This document shows positions 13,272-21,400 of a stretch of 30,027 nucleotides of DNA, piece after piece. The stretch comes from Candidatus Woesearchaeota archaeon. Its GTDB lineage: Archaea; Nanobdellota; Nanobdellia; Woesearchaeales; UBA525. The DNA is taken from assembly GCA_018221165.1 (NCBI GenBank), contig JAAOYD010000111.1, forward strand, positions 1-30,027, written 5' to 3'. A program made the translations under genes and the position numbers. The notes beneath the pieces are model-generated. The model was not told where the DNA came from. It worked only from the letters and a program-made list of their open reading frames with translations, and made no database searches. Every line of letters starts with the position of its first letter. The first letter of the stretch is position 1.

Positions 13272-15244
13272 CTCAGCGCATTCTGTATCCAACGTTCGAT
13301 ATTGAGAAGACGTATCTGGAGTTTCTGTCCGAAGCTGAAGTTCTTCGGTTCAATGGTGAACGTTTCTGTTTCGTCGTAGCGTTGACCAAGCTTGTCTTCA
13401 TAGCTGACTTTCACAGTAACGTCGTTGTTCTTGAGGTCGAGGCTTTCTCCTCTGATACCAAGGCTGAACTTCTGCGGTTGGAGGAACTCGTCCAGGTGCC
13501 ATGATTGGGCGAAGTTGTCGTGCGTGATGCTGATGTCCACGTTCTTTGGCAGGGTTTCGCTCTTCTTACGCACGGTGAACACAATCTCTTCGTGCTCGTC
13601 GAAGCCAAGGCTATCAGGGTGTGTGAGTTCGATGAGTTCTATCTTCGCTTCGTCGACGCATTCATAGTGAGCGAGGGCGAAGAGGCTGACTTGCCTACTT
13701 TTCGCGGTGGCGATAAGTGTCTTGACGCCGGCATTCTCGCAGCTCGTTGTCATGCTGAACGTTTCTTTTTCGCCAGGAGCTACTTCAAGTCGTGTGCACT
13801 CTTTGTCGATGCAGGCTTGCACGAGGGTGAATGCAGTATTTCCTTTGTTGGTGAGTTCACAGTCAATCTTGACGTTCTGGTCGAGGTGGAGCGCTTCTGG
13901 ATTCGCAACACACGCCAGGGAAGCGTCGTCGTTGTATGGTTTCTCATTCTCAGTGACTGAAAGGTATTCGCTGAAGAAGCTCTTGCCATAGGCAGGTTGT
14001 CCATTGCGCGCTCCGAAGCTTGCGCTCGCCATTTCGCGGAAGCCGGCGTAGATCTTGACGGGGAAGTCATAGTAGAAGCCTGGACTCAGTTGTTTCGTCT
14101 TGAGGATGTAGTGGAGTTTCGTCGTGGCGTAGGGTTTGAGGAGGATGTTGCGTTCGTGACTGTCCAGCAGTTCTAGATTCTCAGTGCGGGCCAATTGGAG
14201 GCGTGTGCTGACGTAATACGCTTTGTTGTTCTTCACTGTCGCGGTGATGAGATTGTAGCTGTCAAGGCCAATTGCGTCTTCGAACGGTTCGAGTGTGACA
14301 CTGAACAAGTCCTGTTGCTCCTTGCGTTTTTCGCGCACCTGAACGTCGATATTGAGACTTTTCGTGATGAGATTAGCGTCCCTGGAGAGCATGGTGAACT
14401 CGACGCTGCTCCCGCCCGCGTCCAGCGCGTCCTTGAGCTTGATGTGTGTAGCGTCGACGTAACCATAGGTGCCGTAGGTGACATCGAAGGGCACCCAGCC
14501 TGTTTCCGGGAACCAGACTTCAGCCCAGCCGTGGCCGCCCCAGGGTTCAGCGAACTCAGGAAGGTTGGTGTAGCTCACACCACTGACGAAGCGCGCAGGT
14601 ATTCCTAATGAGCGAAGCATGCTGATGAACAGTGAGGTCATCTCATCGCACACACCTTCTCGGTTCTCCATGACCCAGCTGCTTGGTTCGTTGGCGTTGG
14701 CGGCGATGCTTTTCAGGTCGTACTCGATGTTCGTCGTGACCCAGTCAGCGACGGTATAGACCACTTCGAAGAGATCGTCTTTGCCTGCTGCGAGCTGGTA
14801 GGCCTTGCGCATGATGTCTTCGTTCGTGTCAATGAGCTCTGCCTCTTGGGTGTACCATGCGATGTCTGCAGGTAGGCTGCTGATGGGGAAGACGACTTTG
14901 GCCCTCACAGGAAGAGCGAGGTCGCTTGTCTTGATGAGACTGGTGTGACTGAAGTCGAGTGTGGTCTGCCGTGGTTTCGTCCATGTATACTGATAAACCG
15001 CTTCTTCGAGTGACGCTGGTGGCTGGGTGACGATGTCCTCGACGGTTTGTCGATAGCTGTAGCGTGGGTACCAGCTAAGGTCCGCTTGGACGCTGTCAAC
15101 GCGCCAGCTTCCACTTTCTGGGACTATACTGAGTTCGTTCTCGAGCTGGAGACGAAGGGTGAGATGGTCGAACTCGTAGAGATCTTGGTCAGGGGCTGCG
15201 GCGACAAGGAGTGGTAGGAGGAAGAGGAGGAGGTAGCGCTTCAT
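13268..15244 (-). CDS. Exported transglutaminase-like (cysteine protease fold) protein
   Basis: This 658-residue protein has an N-terminal signal peptide (MKRYLLLFLLPLLVAAA, about 1-17). The core at about 150-265 is a transglutaminase-like domain with the Cys-His-Asp triad C199 (NREGVCDEM), H238 (GGHGWAEVWF) and D254 (WVPFDVTYGTYG). The remaining ~390 residues form several beta-rich Ig/CARDB-like units, including one with a Cys pattern (SLACVANPEALHLDQNVKI...CELTNKGN), as in archaeal surface proteins. No C-terminal membrane anchor is visible, so it may be secreted or anchored by association. Such domains act as proteases, amidases or cross-linkers at the cell surface. The start at 15244 follows a TATA box by 26 bp. 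CcdA lies directly upstream, which suits a protein with extracytoplasmic cysteines. Confidence 0.87.
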   Translation of the reverse strand: MKRYLLLFLLPLLVAAAPDQDLYEFDHLTLRLQLENELSIVPESGSWRVDSVQADLSWYPRYSYRQTVEDIVTQPPASLEEAVYQYTWTKPRQTTLDFSHTSLIKTSDLALPVRAKVVFPISSLPADIAWYTQEAELIDTNEDIMRKAYQLAAGKDDLFEVVYTVADWVTTNIEYDLKSIAANANEPSSWVMENREGVCDEMTSLFISMLRSLGIPARFVSGVSYTNLPEFAEPWGGHGWAEVWFPETGWVPFDVTYGTYGYVDATHIKLKDALDAGGSSVEFTMLSRDANLITKSLNIDVQVREKRKEQQDLFSVTLEPFEDAIGLDSYNLITATVKNNKAYYVSTRLQLARTENLELLDSHERNILLKPYATTKLHYILKTKQLSPGFYYDFPVKIYAGFREMASASFGARNGQPAYGKSFFSEYLSVTENEKPYNDDASLACVANPEALHLDQNVKIDCELTNKGNTAFTLVQACIDKECTRLEVAPGEKETFSMTTSCENAGVKTLIATAKSRQVSLFALAHYECVDEAKIELIELTHPDSLGFDEHEEIVFTVRKKSETLPKNVDISITHDNFAQSWHLDEFLQPQKFSLGIRGESLDLKNNDVTVKVSYEDKLGQRYDETETFTIEPKNFSFGQKLQIRLLNIERWIQNALS

Positions 15245-15264
15245 GGGTGTTATCTCATTCGTCG

Positions 15265-15274
15265 TTTTTTATAC
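15265..15274 (-). promoter_or_regulatory. TATA box for the transglutaminase-like gene
   Basis: The minus strand reads GTATAAAAAA, centred about 26 bp before the start at 15244. It lies in the short gap after ccdA. Confidence 0.6.
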
Positions 15275-15276
15275 TT

Positions 15277-15987
15277 TTACCCAAACAGCTGGTTTAGAAG
15301 AGTAAAATCTGCTATGTGACCCATATTATTAGTGAAGATGAGAATACCAAACAGGATAAGAAGGATGCCCACGACTATTTCAAAGTGTTTGAGCCAAGGT
15401 CCTGCTTTCCTGATGAGCCTGCTTGCCTGGGCGGTGAACGCGCCCACAATGAGAAAGGGGACTCCGAATCCAAGGCTAAACGCGAGGAGGAGGAAGAATG
15501 CTGACGTGGGGGCGGTAAGCGTGAGTGCGAGGATGCTACCTAACACAGGACCAACACAGGGCGTCCAACCGACGGCGAATGCCGCACCGAAGAGGAAACT
15601 GCTCGCGAGGCTGGGCTTGAGCCAGTCGAGTTTGAGATCGTAGTTCTTCTTGAGCGCTGGGAGATTGAAGAGACCGACGAGATAGAGGCCGAAGAGGATG
15701 ATGAGCAAACCGCCAATTCTTGAGAGCCATATTTGGACCTGCCAGGAAATACTGGCAAGGATTGTCGCCAGCAGTACGCCAAGGAGGGAGAAGACCATCG
15801 CGAAGCCTGCGACGAAGAGGAGGCTGTGCAGGAGTATCTTCTTCCGCACGTTCGCATCCTGCTTACGCCGATGATGCACAGTAGTGCCAGCGAGGTAACC
15901 AAGATATGCTGGGATAAGTGGGAGAACACAGGGGCTAAGGAAGGTGATGAAGCCGGCGAGGAACGCGGCGATGATTGAGATATCCAT
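15277..15987 (-). CDS. ccdA: CcdA/DsbD-type transmembrane thiol-disulfide carrier
   Basis: This 236-residue, six-helix membrane protein carries the two conserved cysteines of CcdA: C20 in LSPCVLPLIPAYLG (first helix) and C144 in GWTPCVGPVLG (fourth helix). It passes reducing equivalents from cytoplasmic thioredoxin to extracytoplasmic thiol proteins, for example for cytochrome c maturation or disulfide reshuffling. The usual His/Lys-rich loop after the second helix is present (VHHRRKQDANVRKK). No thioredoxin-like partner or cytochrome gene is visible here, so the client is open. The Cys-rich giant protein and the transglutaminase-like protein are candidate clients by location. The TATA box is 26 bp upstream of the start. 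Confidence 0.92.
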   Translation of the reverse strand: MDISIIAAFLAGFITFLSPCVLPLIPAYLGYLAGTTVHHRRKQDANVRKKILLHSLLFVAGFAMVFSLLGVLLATILASISWQVQIWLSRIGGLLIILFGLYLVGLFNLPALKKNYDLKLDWLKPSLASSFLFGAAFAVGWTPCVGPVLGSILALTLTAPTSAFFLLLAFSLGFGVPFLIVGAFTAQASRLIRKAGPWLKHFEIVVGILLILFGILIFTNNMGHIADFTLLNQLFG

Positions 15988-16009
15988 GCAGTCTCAAGAA
16001 AAGAAGCTG

Positions 16010-16017
16010 TTTAAAAG
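16010..16017 (-). promoter_or_regulatory. TATA box for ccdA
   Basis: The minus strand reads CTTTTAAA, centred 26 bp before the start at 15987. Confidence 0.6.
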
Positions 16018-16025
16018 AGTTTGGT

Positions 16026-16271
16026 CTAGCCGCCGAACTTGTTGTACAGCCACGCGACGACCCAACCACCAATGAAGCCATCGATGAAGCCGTAAACCGC
16101 TCCGAGAACAACGCCGAGCCATGTGATAGCGTAGCCTGGATAAAGGGCCATCCATACGTTGAAAAAACCGTTACCGTAGTCAAACAATACTGCTGCTGTG
16201 GTGCCGACGAGCATAATCGCTCCCCATAATGTACCGCCTGCAAGTCCTAACGCTTTCGCATTCCATGCCAT
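16026..16271 (-). CDS. Small glycine-rich membrane protein, 'holin-like' family
   Basis: This 81-residue protein has two or three hydrophobic helices. It begins MAWNAKALGLAGGTLWGAIML, has a central YPGYAITWLG and ends with GAVYGFIDGFIGGWVVAWLYNKF. This conserved small family is often labelled 'bacteriophage holin' in databases, but it occurs in ordinary prokaryotic chromosomes and nothing phage-like surrounds it here. The start at 16271 is chosen over GTG 16289 because GGGAGG (16280-16285, minus strand) sits 8 nt upstream. It therefore has a ~23-nt leader with a Shine-Dalgarno site, unlike most genes in the window. Function unknown. Confidence 0.75.
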   Translation of the reverse strand: MAWNAKALGLAGGTLWGAIMLVGTTAAVLFDYGNGFFNVWMALYPGYAITWLGVVLGAVYGFIDGFIGGWVVAWLYNKFGG

Positions 16272-16279
16272 ATTATCAT

Positions 16280-16285
16280 CCTCCC
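16280..16285 (-). promoter_or_regulatory. Shine-Dalgarno site deciding the 16271 start
   Basis: GGGAGG on the minus strand, 8 nt before ATG 16271. It lies inside the frame that would start at GTG 16289, which argues against that longer form. Confidence 0.6.
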
Positions 16286-16315
16286 GCACTAATACTGCAT
16301 CTTAAGGAAGTATTG

Positions 16316-16325
16316 TTTATAAAAA
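16316..16325 (-). promoter_or_regulatory. TATA box for the holin-like gene
   Basis: The minus strand reads TTTTTATAAA, centred about 50 bp before ATG 16271. This predicts a leader of about 23 nt that contains the GGGAGG site. Confidence 0.5.
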
Positions 16326-16401
16326 TTGAGGATGTTGCCCAGATCTTCACCGATTAGTATAGCTGAGACGCAGTAAAGGGTTTCATAAGTACACTCCGGA
16401 T

Positions 16402-16893
16402 CTAGATATCCAATTGTCGTGTAATCAGCGGTTCGAGGTGCTTGACGACAGGGTGATCGCGGTGGATGCTCTCGACGGTAATCGTCGAATCGACACCCCA
16501 ACGGCCGATCTCGAGAATCAGGTTGGTCATCATGTCCTTCAGCGGCAATTCACCGTGATAGCGAATTAACGCAGACAGACTGTCAATCATGATGTAATCA
16601 ACCTTATGTTTAATAATCAGTTTTCGTAAAAACAGATAGACCTTGAAGAGCTCCTCGACGGGAATGACGTACGTGGTCTTGGAGATCGACTTCATTTCCT
16701 TGGCTTTCGGACTGGAATCAATAACAAAAAATTCCTTGCCGAGGGAAGCGCGTTCCAATAAATCTATGACGAAGTCGTAGCGTTTATTGAAGCTAATATA
16801 GCACGCCCGGTTGTATTGCCGTGCGGCCATACGGGCAATCGTGGTCATATAGGCCCACGAATCGTCCGAATTCATGATCATGACTGTGTGCAT
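16402..16893 (-). CDS. RecA/KaiC-like protein lacking a P-loop
   Basis: This 163-residue protein has the alternating strand-helix order of a RecA-type core. The first strand (MHTVMIMNSDDSWAYM) should lead into a Walker A loop but has no GxxxxGK; the position is occupied by NSDDSWAY. A second strand (ACYISFNKRYDFVIDLLE) matches the KaiC-like segment after the first helix, and a Walker-B-like strand is clear (VDYIMIDSLSAL, D104). The chain ends without the later RecA parts. This suggests a non-hydrolysing relative, possibly a regulatory or scaffold subunit like archaeal 'KaiC-related' DUF835/DUF7504 proteins. The start at 16893 is chosen because the TATA box is 26 bp upstream; the frame itself runs 96 nt further upstream. 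Confidence 0.6.
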   Translation of the reverse strand: MHTVMIMNSDDSWAYMTTIARMAARQYNRACYISFNKRYDFVIDLLERASLGKEFFVIDSSPKAKEMKSISKTTYVIPVEELFKVYLFLRKLIIKHKVDYIMIDSLSALIRYHGELPLKDMMTNLILEIGRWGVDSTITVESIHRDHPVVKHLEPLITRQLDI

Positions 16894-16914
16894 AGGCTGT
16901 CTAAGATAACAGCA

Positions 16915-16924
16915 ATATATAAAT
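16915..16924 (-). promoter_or_regulatory. TATA box for the RecA-like gene
   Basis: The minus strand reads ATTTATATAT, centred 26 bp before the start at 16893. It decides that start over the longer frame. Confidence 0.6.
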
Positions 16925-16993
16925 TTTCGGGTCGGCGTTTCATTTATTGGTAAATGTATAGAAACGCCGAGAGTGGGATTTAGTTGCAAAACT

Positions 16994-17001
16994 CTTATTA
17001 A
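16994..17001 (+). promoter_or_regulatory. TATA-like box for the gene at 17023
   Basis: CTTATTAA is centred about 25 bp before ATG 17023. Confidence 0.5.
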
Positions 17002-17022
17002 TGGCCACTTCCTAAAACCTCT

Positions 17023-17733
17023 ATGCCCCTCTCAGAACGACTCATTAAGATTATTGGTATCTATAGTCTCCTCTTCGTCTCGGTGTTCGGTTTCATCGTC
17101 TTCGCAGGACCATTTAACGCTGCAGAGAAAGCTTCAGCGATGATGCTGGCTGGATTAATTCTCATATGGATTGTTCTGTGCGGTTCGCTTATGTATCTTT
17201 TTCGAAAACCAATCGCTGCCGTAATGAAACGCATCCCGATTAATTGGAAGCTGCGCTTTGTTCTTTTTGCAACAGTGCTCGCTCTGTTCGAAGAAGCGAT
17301 AACCGTCGCGATGACCAACCTGGCCCCTGTCTTCGGCTCGACGGTGGCGGAAGCACACATCACTGCCTCTGCAAATTATCTCCACACTGTTCTGTTCCAC
17401 AGCGTCATCGTCTTCATCCCGATGTTCATCTGCTGGGCCTTCCTCCTCGGACGCTATGATTTCACGCCACCGCAGGTCTTCCTGCTCTTTGGCTTGACCG
17501 GTGTCCTCGCTGAAATACTCATCAGTCCCTACGCTTGGTTCAATGGCTTCTGGATTTTCGTCTATGGACTTATGATTTTCCTGCCAACATATTCAATTCC
17601 TGAAAGAGATGTGAAAAAACCAAGATGGTATCATTTCTTGCTGGCCATCATCCTGCCACTTCTCTGCGCACTTCCAATAGCTATCATCGTCATAGCTGTG
17701 AAAGAAGCGCTCGGAATAGTGTTGTTTGTCTAG
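17023..17733 (+). CDS. Multi-pass membrane protein of unknown function
   Basis: I do not recognise this gene. The 236-residue product has about six or seven hydrophobic helices (about 9-30, 38-60, 77-97, 119-142, 150-168, 173-190 and 205-232). Polar residues inside the membrane region include E90-E91 in LALFEEAITVAMTN, and H121 and H126 in NYLHTVLFHSVIVF. These could form a catalytic or ion-binding site, loosely recalling CPBP/CAAX-type intramembrane proteases, but the defining EExxxR motif is absent. The start at 17023 follows a TATA-like box by 25 bp. Its stop interlocks by 4 bp (CTAG) with that of the convergent YdeI-like gene. Confidence 0.8.
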   Translation: MPLSERLIKIIGIYSLLFVSVFGFIVFAGPFNAAEKASAMMLAGLILIWIVLCGSLMYLFRKPIAAVMKRIPINWKLRFVLFATVLALFEEAITVAMTNLAPVFGSTVAEAHITASANYLHTVLFHSVIVFIPMFICWAFLLGRYDFTPPQVFLLFGLTGVLAEILISPYAWFNGFWIFVYGLMIFLPTYSIPERDVKKPRWYHFLLAIILPLLCALPIAIIVIAVKEALGIVLFV

Positions 17734-18287
17734 AACAGTTTCTGTTTCTTTCTCGCTAATTCGAGCGTCTTCTCGAGGCGTTTCTCCTTTGTTTCAGAAC
17801 GCTTTGCTTGGGCAATCCACCGATAGAATATCTTCTTTGTCGAGGGTGGATAAAGCTCGAAGTTCTTCTTCGCAAGAGAATCTTTTGCCAATGCCTTTTT
17901 CAGCTCAGACGGCATTGTTGCAGTCTTCCCCAGAGTAGAATCAGCAATCGGCTGCTGCAAGCCTCGCTTATACGCTCGCAACCCGGATGGCTGCATTCTC
18001 TTTCCCATAATCAACTGCTTCGCATACCCCATCGTATTCGTCGACCATTTCCCTTTCGGACCTCGCTTGACAAAGTAACGTCCATATCTATCTTCGTCTA
18101 TTCGCTTGAGTGTTGTATCAATCCATCCCCAGCAGATAGCTTCTTCCATCTGTGCACGATGCGTCAAGAATGGCTTCCCTGTATGTCGTTTCCAGCTAAT
18201 CAGGAAGACCTTGGATTCCTTCTCGTGGTTCTTTACGAACCACAAATGGAGTTGTCGACGAGTCCTGACAGTAAGTCGGGGTATCAA
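17730..18287 (-). CDS. YdeI/OmdA-family protein
   Basis: This 185-residue protein matches the YdeI/OmpD-associated (OmdA, bacteriocin-protection) family. It has the WxxKNHxxxxxVFLISWKRHTGKP entry, the core EEAICWGWIDTTLKRIDEDRY, the WSTNTMGYAK segment, and a C-terminal helix (IFYRWIAQAKRSETKEKRLEK) like the 'AK..ETR..R' tail of the family. The biochemical function is unknown; bacterial members are linked to resistance to cationic peptides or toxins. The start is uncertain: no ATG is available and the best candidate is TTG 18287, only 2 nt past the tRNA-Ser 3' end, so tRNA and gene are probably one transcript. I saw no frameshift. Codon use is ordinary. Confidence 0.75.
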   Translation of the reverse strand: MIPRLTVRTRRQLHLWFVKNHEKESKVFLISWKRHTGKPFLTHRAQMEEAICWGWIDTTLKRIDEDRYGRYFVKRGPKGKWSTNTMGYAKQLIMGKRMQPSGLRAYKRGLQQPIADSTLGKTATMPSELKKALAKDSLAKKNFELYPPSTKKIFYRWIAQAKRSETKEKRLEKTLELARKKQKLF

Positions 18288-18288
18288 A

Positions 18289-18371
18289 CGCCGAGACTGA
18301 GATTTGAACTCAGGATCCCCGAAGGGACGGGATTAGCAATCCCGCGCAATACCAGGCTATGCGATCTCGGC
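18289..18371 (-). tRNA. tRNA-Ser (anticodon GCU)
   Basis: Read on the minus strand, the acceptor strands GCCGAGA (18371-18365) and TCTCGGC (18296-18290) pair fully, with discriminator G at 18289. The anticodon arm CGGGA-TTGCTAA-TCCCG gives GCU, which reads AGC/AGU (Ser). A class II long variable arm (TCCC-TTC-GGGGA) is present, as expected for Ser, and the T arm is CTGAG-TTCAAAT-CTCAG. The D stem pairs GCA with TGC. There is no intron and no encoded CCA (TTT follows). The TATA box is at 18396-18404. Confidence 0.93.
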
Positions 18372-18395
18372 CTGGAATGTGAGACCTAGGATTCT

Positions 18396-18404
18396 TTTTT
18401 AAAG
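18396..18404 (-). promoter_or_regulatory. TATA box for tRNA-Ser
   Basis: The minus strand reads CTTTAAAAA, centred about 29 bp before the tRNA 5' end. It abuts the stop codon of the giant gene (18406-18408), so any BRE would lie inside that gene's last codons. Confidence 0.6.
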
Positions 18405-18405
18405 C

Positions 18406-21400
18406 TTATGCCTTAGCGAGCTCCTTCTCTCTCGCTATTGCCTTCCAGGTAACGTAGACGATGAGATTGTCTTTCCAGCCAGTCTGGCGGAAGTGCTGCG
18501 CAATATCTTTCGGAGAAGCCCCTTGTTCTAGGAGACGCATGGCGTACTCTTCTGCTGCGAGATAGGGATCGTCGCTCATGAGGAAGAGCTTGGCTGTTTG
18601 GTCGCTCGTCCAGCCTTCTGCATGGAGCTTCTCGGCGATGGTGTGAGGCTCATATCCTTTTGAGAAGAGTTCCTCAACATATTGCTCTCCAGGCTCGTAG
18701 GGGTCAGGCGGTAGAGTCTTGGGAGTCCAAATCATGAAGTAGAGTGCACCACCAACAAGGCCTGCCGCGAGTAGGATGAGGAGGAGTGCCACGTGGAAGA
18801 TTGGCTTCTCCTTTTCAGGGATGAGAGGTTCAGGTTTGGACTTTGCTTCTTCCTTCATGGCTGGTTCGTCCTCAGCCGAGCGTTCTTCTGGTGCGAGTTC
18901 CTTGAGGGATTCGAGCACTAGTTGCGAAATCTTCTCGTGGACCGCTCGAAGTTCGAGATCTGCTTTGCCGTCTGCGACTTTCCAGAAGGTTATCGAGAGG
19001 TCGCCATAGTCGTCGTTGTCAAACTCAACCATCTCTTTCTCGCCTTCTGAGAGTATCAATTCCCTTCCAGCGCCTCTTCCTATCTTGACATGGACTTTCT
19101 TTCCTTTGATGGAGAGCACTGTGATTTCTTGTTCTTTCTTGTTGATGGGGAACTTGACCTTCGCTTGCGGTGGGAAAGCACGACGATAACCCTGTGTCAC
19201 CTGCTCCTTCGTAAGAACGAATGTTGGCGGACCACCGAAGCCACCGCCTCCTCCGCCACCGCCGCCGCCTCCACCACCAGTACTTTGCGGGGGTTGAGGG
19301 GCTTGACAAGTTTCTCCTTGACAAACATTAGTTCCAGAGCAACCACAAGTACTGCACAGATTAACGAGCGTACCCGCGTTACAGTATTGTGGAAGAGTAG
19401 TTGAGCATTGGCTATATGGAGTACCATCACTGCACGTTGATAGGGGAACACCACCATATTCATATGCACCAATATCTGGCGCGTCGTCTTGCGGAATCCC
19501 GTTGCCGAGGTAATCTTGCGTGAGGCCAACATCAATGCCAGCATCTATTGCTGGTGAACCGTCTTGAAGTGTGAAGTCGTGGAGGGCAATATTAGTAAGA
19601 AGCGGATCCACTTCGACGCTGTTACTGCATCCAGGGCTTTGACTAAGAGTGTCACAGTATGCTGCGTCCCATGAGTCGTAGGTGTTGAAGAAATCGTTGT
19701 CGTCTCCCCATATATCATTTCCCCATTGTATGAACCCTGCACGTTCGGTGCCGAAGGCGTTGTTCTCGTAAACGTTGCCTGAGCCGTGGATGCCGTCGTT
19801 GTCACCGCCGTTGTAGGCACGGATTGCCAATGTGTTTCCAAGGAAGATGTTGTTCTTCACTTCATTGTCGCTGGTTGAACCCCAGTTACCGTCACTTTGG
19901 TATGGGGCGAGATGTAAGCCGATATATCCATCGACGATAATATTATTGTAGATCTTGTTCCTGTCTGAGGGTGTTCCGATTCTAGCGTCGATTCTTATGC
20001 CAGAGTTGGTCCATCCGCCTGCCAGGCCTTCTTCTTGTGCATTGTTGTAGAGGATGTTGTGATGGACAAGTACGTCGCTGTTGCTCTCGAGGAAGATGCC
20101 GTGCCTAGCGTTGTCGCGGACGAGGTTGTATCGGACGATGTTAGGCTTGTCCGGATTGAAGGAAGAAGCGTAGTCGAACCAGATGCCGACGCTCGACACA
20201 CCGGTTGGTGAATTGACGATGCCATTGTCATGGACGTCGTTGTATTCGATGATAATGTCTTCCATGCCCGTCGGTCCCCAGAACTTGATGCCGCCGGTCC
20301 AATGTTGTTGATACGCTCGTTCTTCCTGATACACCGCACTCCCGTAGACCTCGTTGTTCCTGATACGGAAGCCGGACGCTGTGCCGCCGGTGTTGCTGAA
20401 AGTTATGCCTTGGCCGCCGTTGTAGCGCGAGATGCTGTCCTCGACGACCATGCCGCCGAAGTCATCATTAGAACTCATCGCGATACCAGACATCCAATTC
20501 CATTCTGCAGTGACGCGTCGGAACGTGATATTGCTTGATCTCCAGCCATTAAAGCCATCATCGTTCGACTGGCTGACCGCAATATCCTCGATGACGACAT
20601 TATTGTCAGCGCCAAACGTGATAATGTTCCACGCGTTGCTCACTTCAATACCTGGGAGGTTCCTGTCGTCAGGGTCGCCAGCAGTGTCGTAGAGGTAGAG
20701 CGTCGGCACCCCGCTTACATTCTCCCAATACCAATCGAGATGGCCTGACAGGTTCGCAACCTCGTCTTCCCTGTCGCCGTAGGTTCCATCAATCCATATC
20801 TGACTCGGACCTGGCGCATTACTAGGGGGTGTAACAGTAGCTTGCCAGATATCGCCCGAATACAGTGTCCAATCTGAGACGAGGATGCTGCCCTTGAAGA
20901 GCGGTTTCTCGCCGGTGCCGTACGCGCCGTATCTGGTGGGCTGGCCGGGAAGACCGCCTAGCGGACCCCAACCACCACGCCACATATCGCCGCGCTTGAA
21001 GAGAACAGTGTCACCGGCGACAACTGGCGAATCCCATCTCGTCACCTTCTGCGGGGTCTGCCACGGTGTCGCTAGTGTAAGGCCGTCGTTCGCGTCGTCG
21101 CCGTCGCTTGATGAAACATAGTAAGTGGTTCCAGATGATGGTGGAAGCTCAGTAATGATTGTAAGCACGTCGCTGTAGGTCCATGAGCTCTCGTTGAAGG
21201 GATCAGTTACCCTAATAGCACATTCCCACTGCTCTCCCTCAGAAGTCTCAGCGCTGTCGAGCATGGTCGAGAAGGACGTTCCTGGCACGTAGCTATTATC
21301 GAAGTCATAGGAAACCTGAAGGCCACCGTCCCTCCACCATTGGACACTCACATTCATCGCGTGCCCGTCGTCATCGAAGAGCGTCGCGGCACAGGTGAGG

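Noticed and set aside
13505..13960. 151-codon plus-strand frame
   Set aside because: Antisense to the transglutaminase-like gene, with no promoter.
16026..16271. Prophage signal from the 'holin' family
   Set aside because: No other phage-like gene nearby; the label is a database habit for this membrane family.
17023..17733. CPBP/CAAX intramembrane protease
   Set aside because: EE and His residues exist, but the EExxxR motif and the expected motif spacing are absent.
18289..18371. tRNA 3' end as an integration (att) site
   Set aside because: No integrase, no direct repeat of the tRNA end found in the window, and no island boundary.
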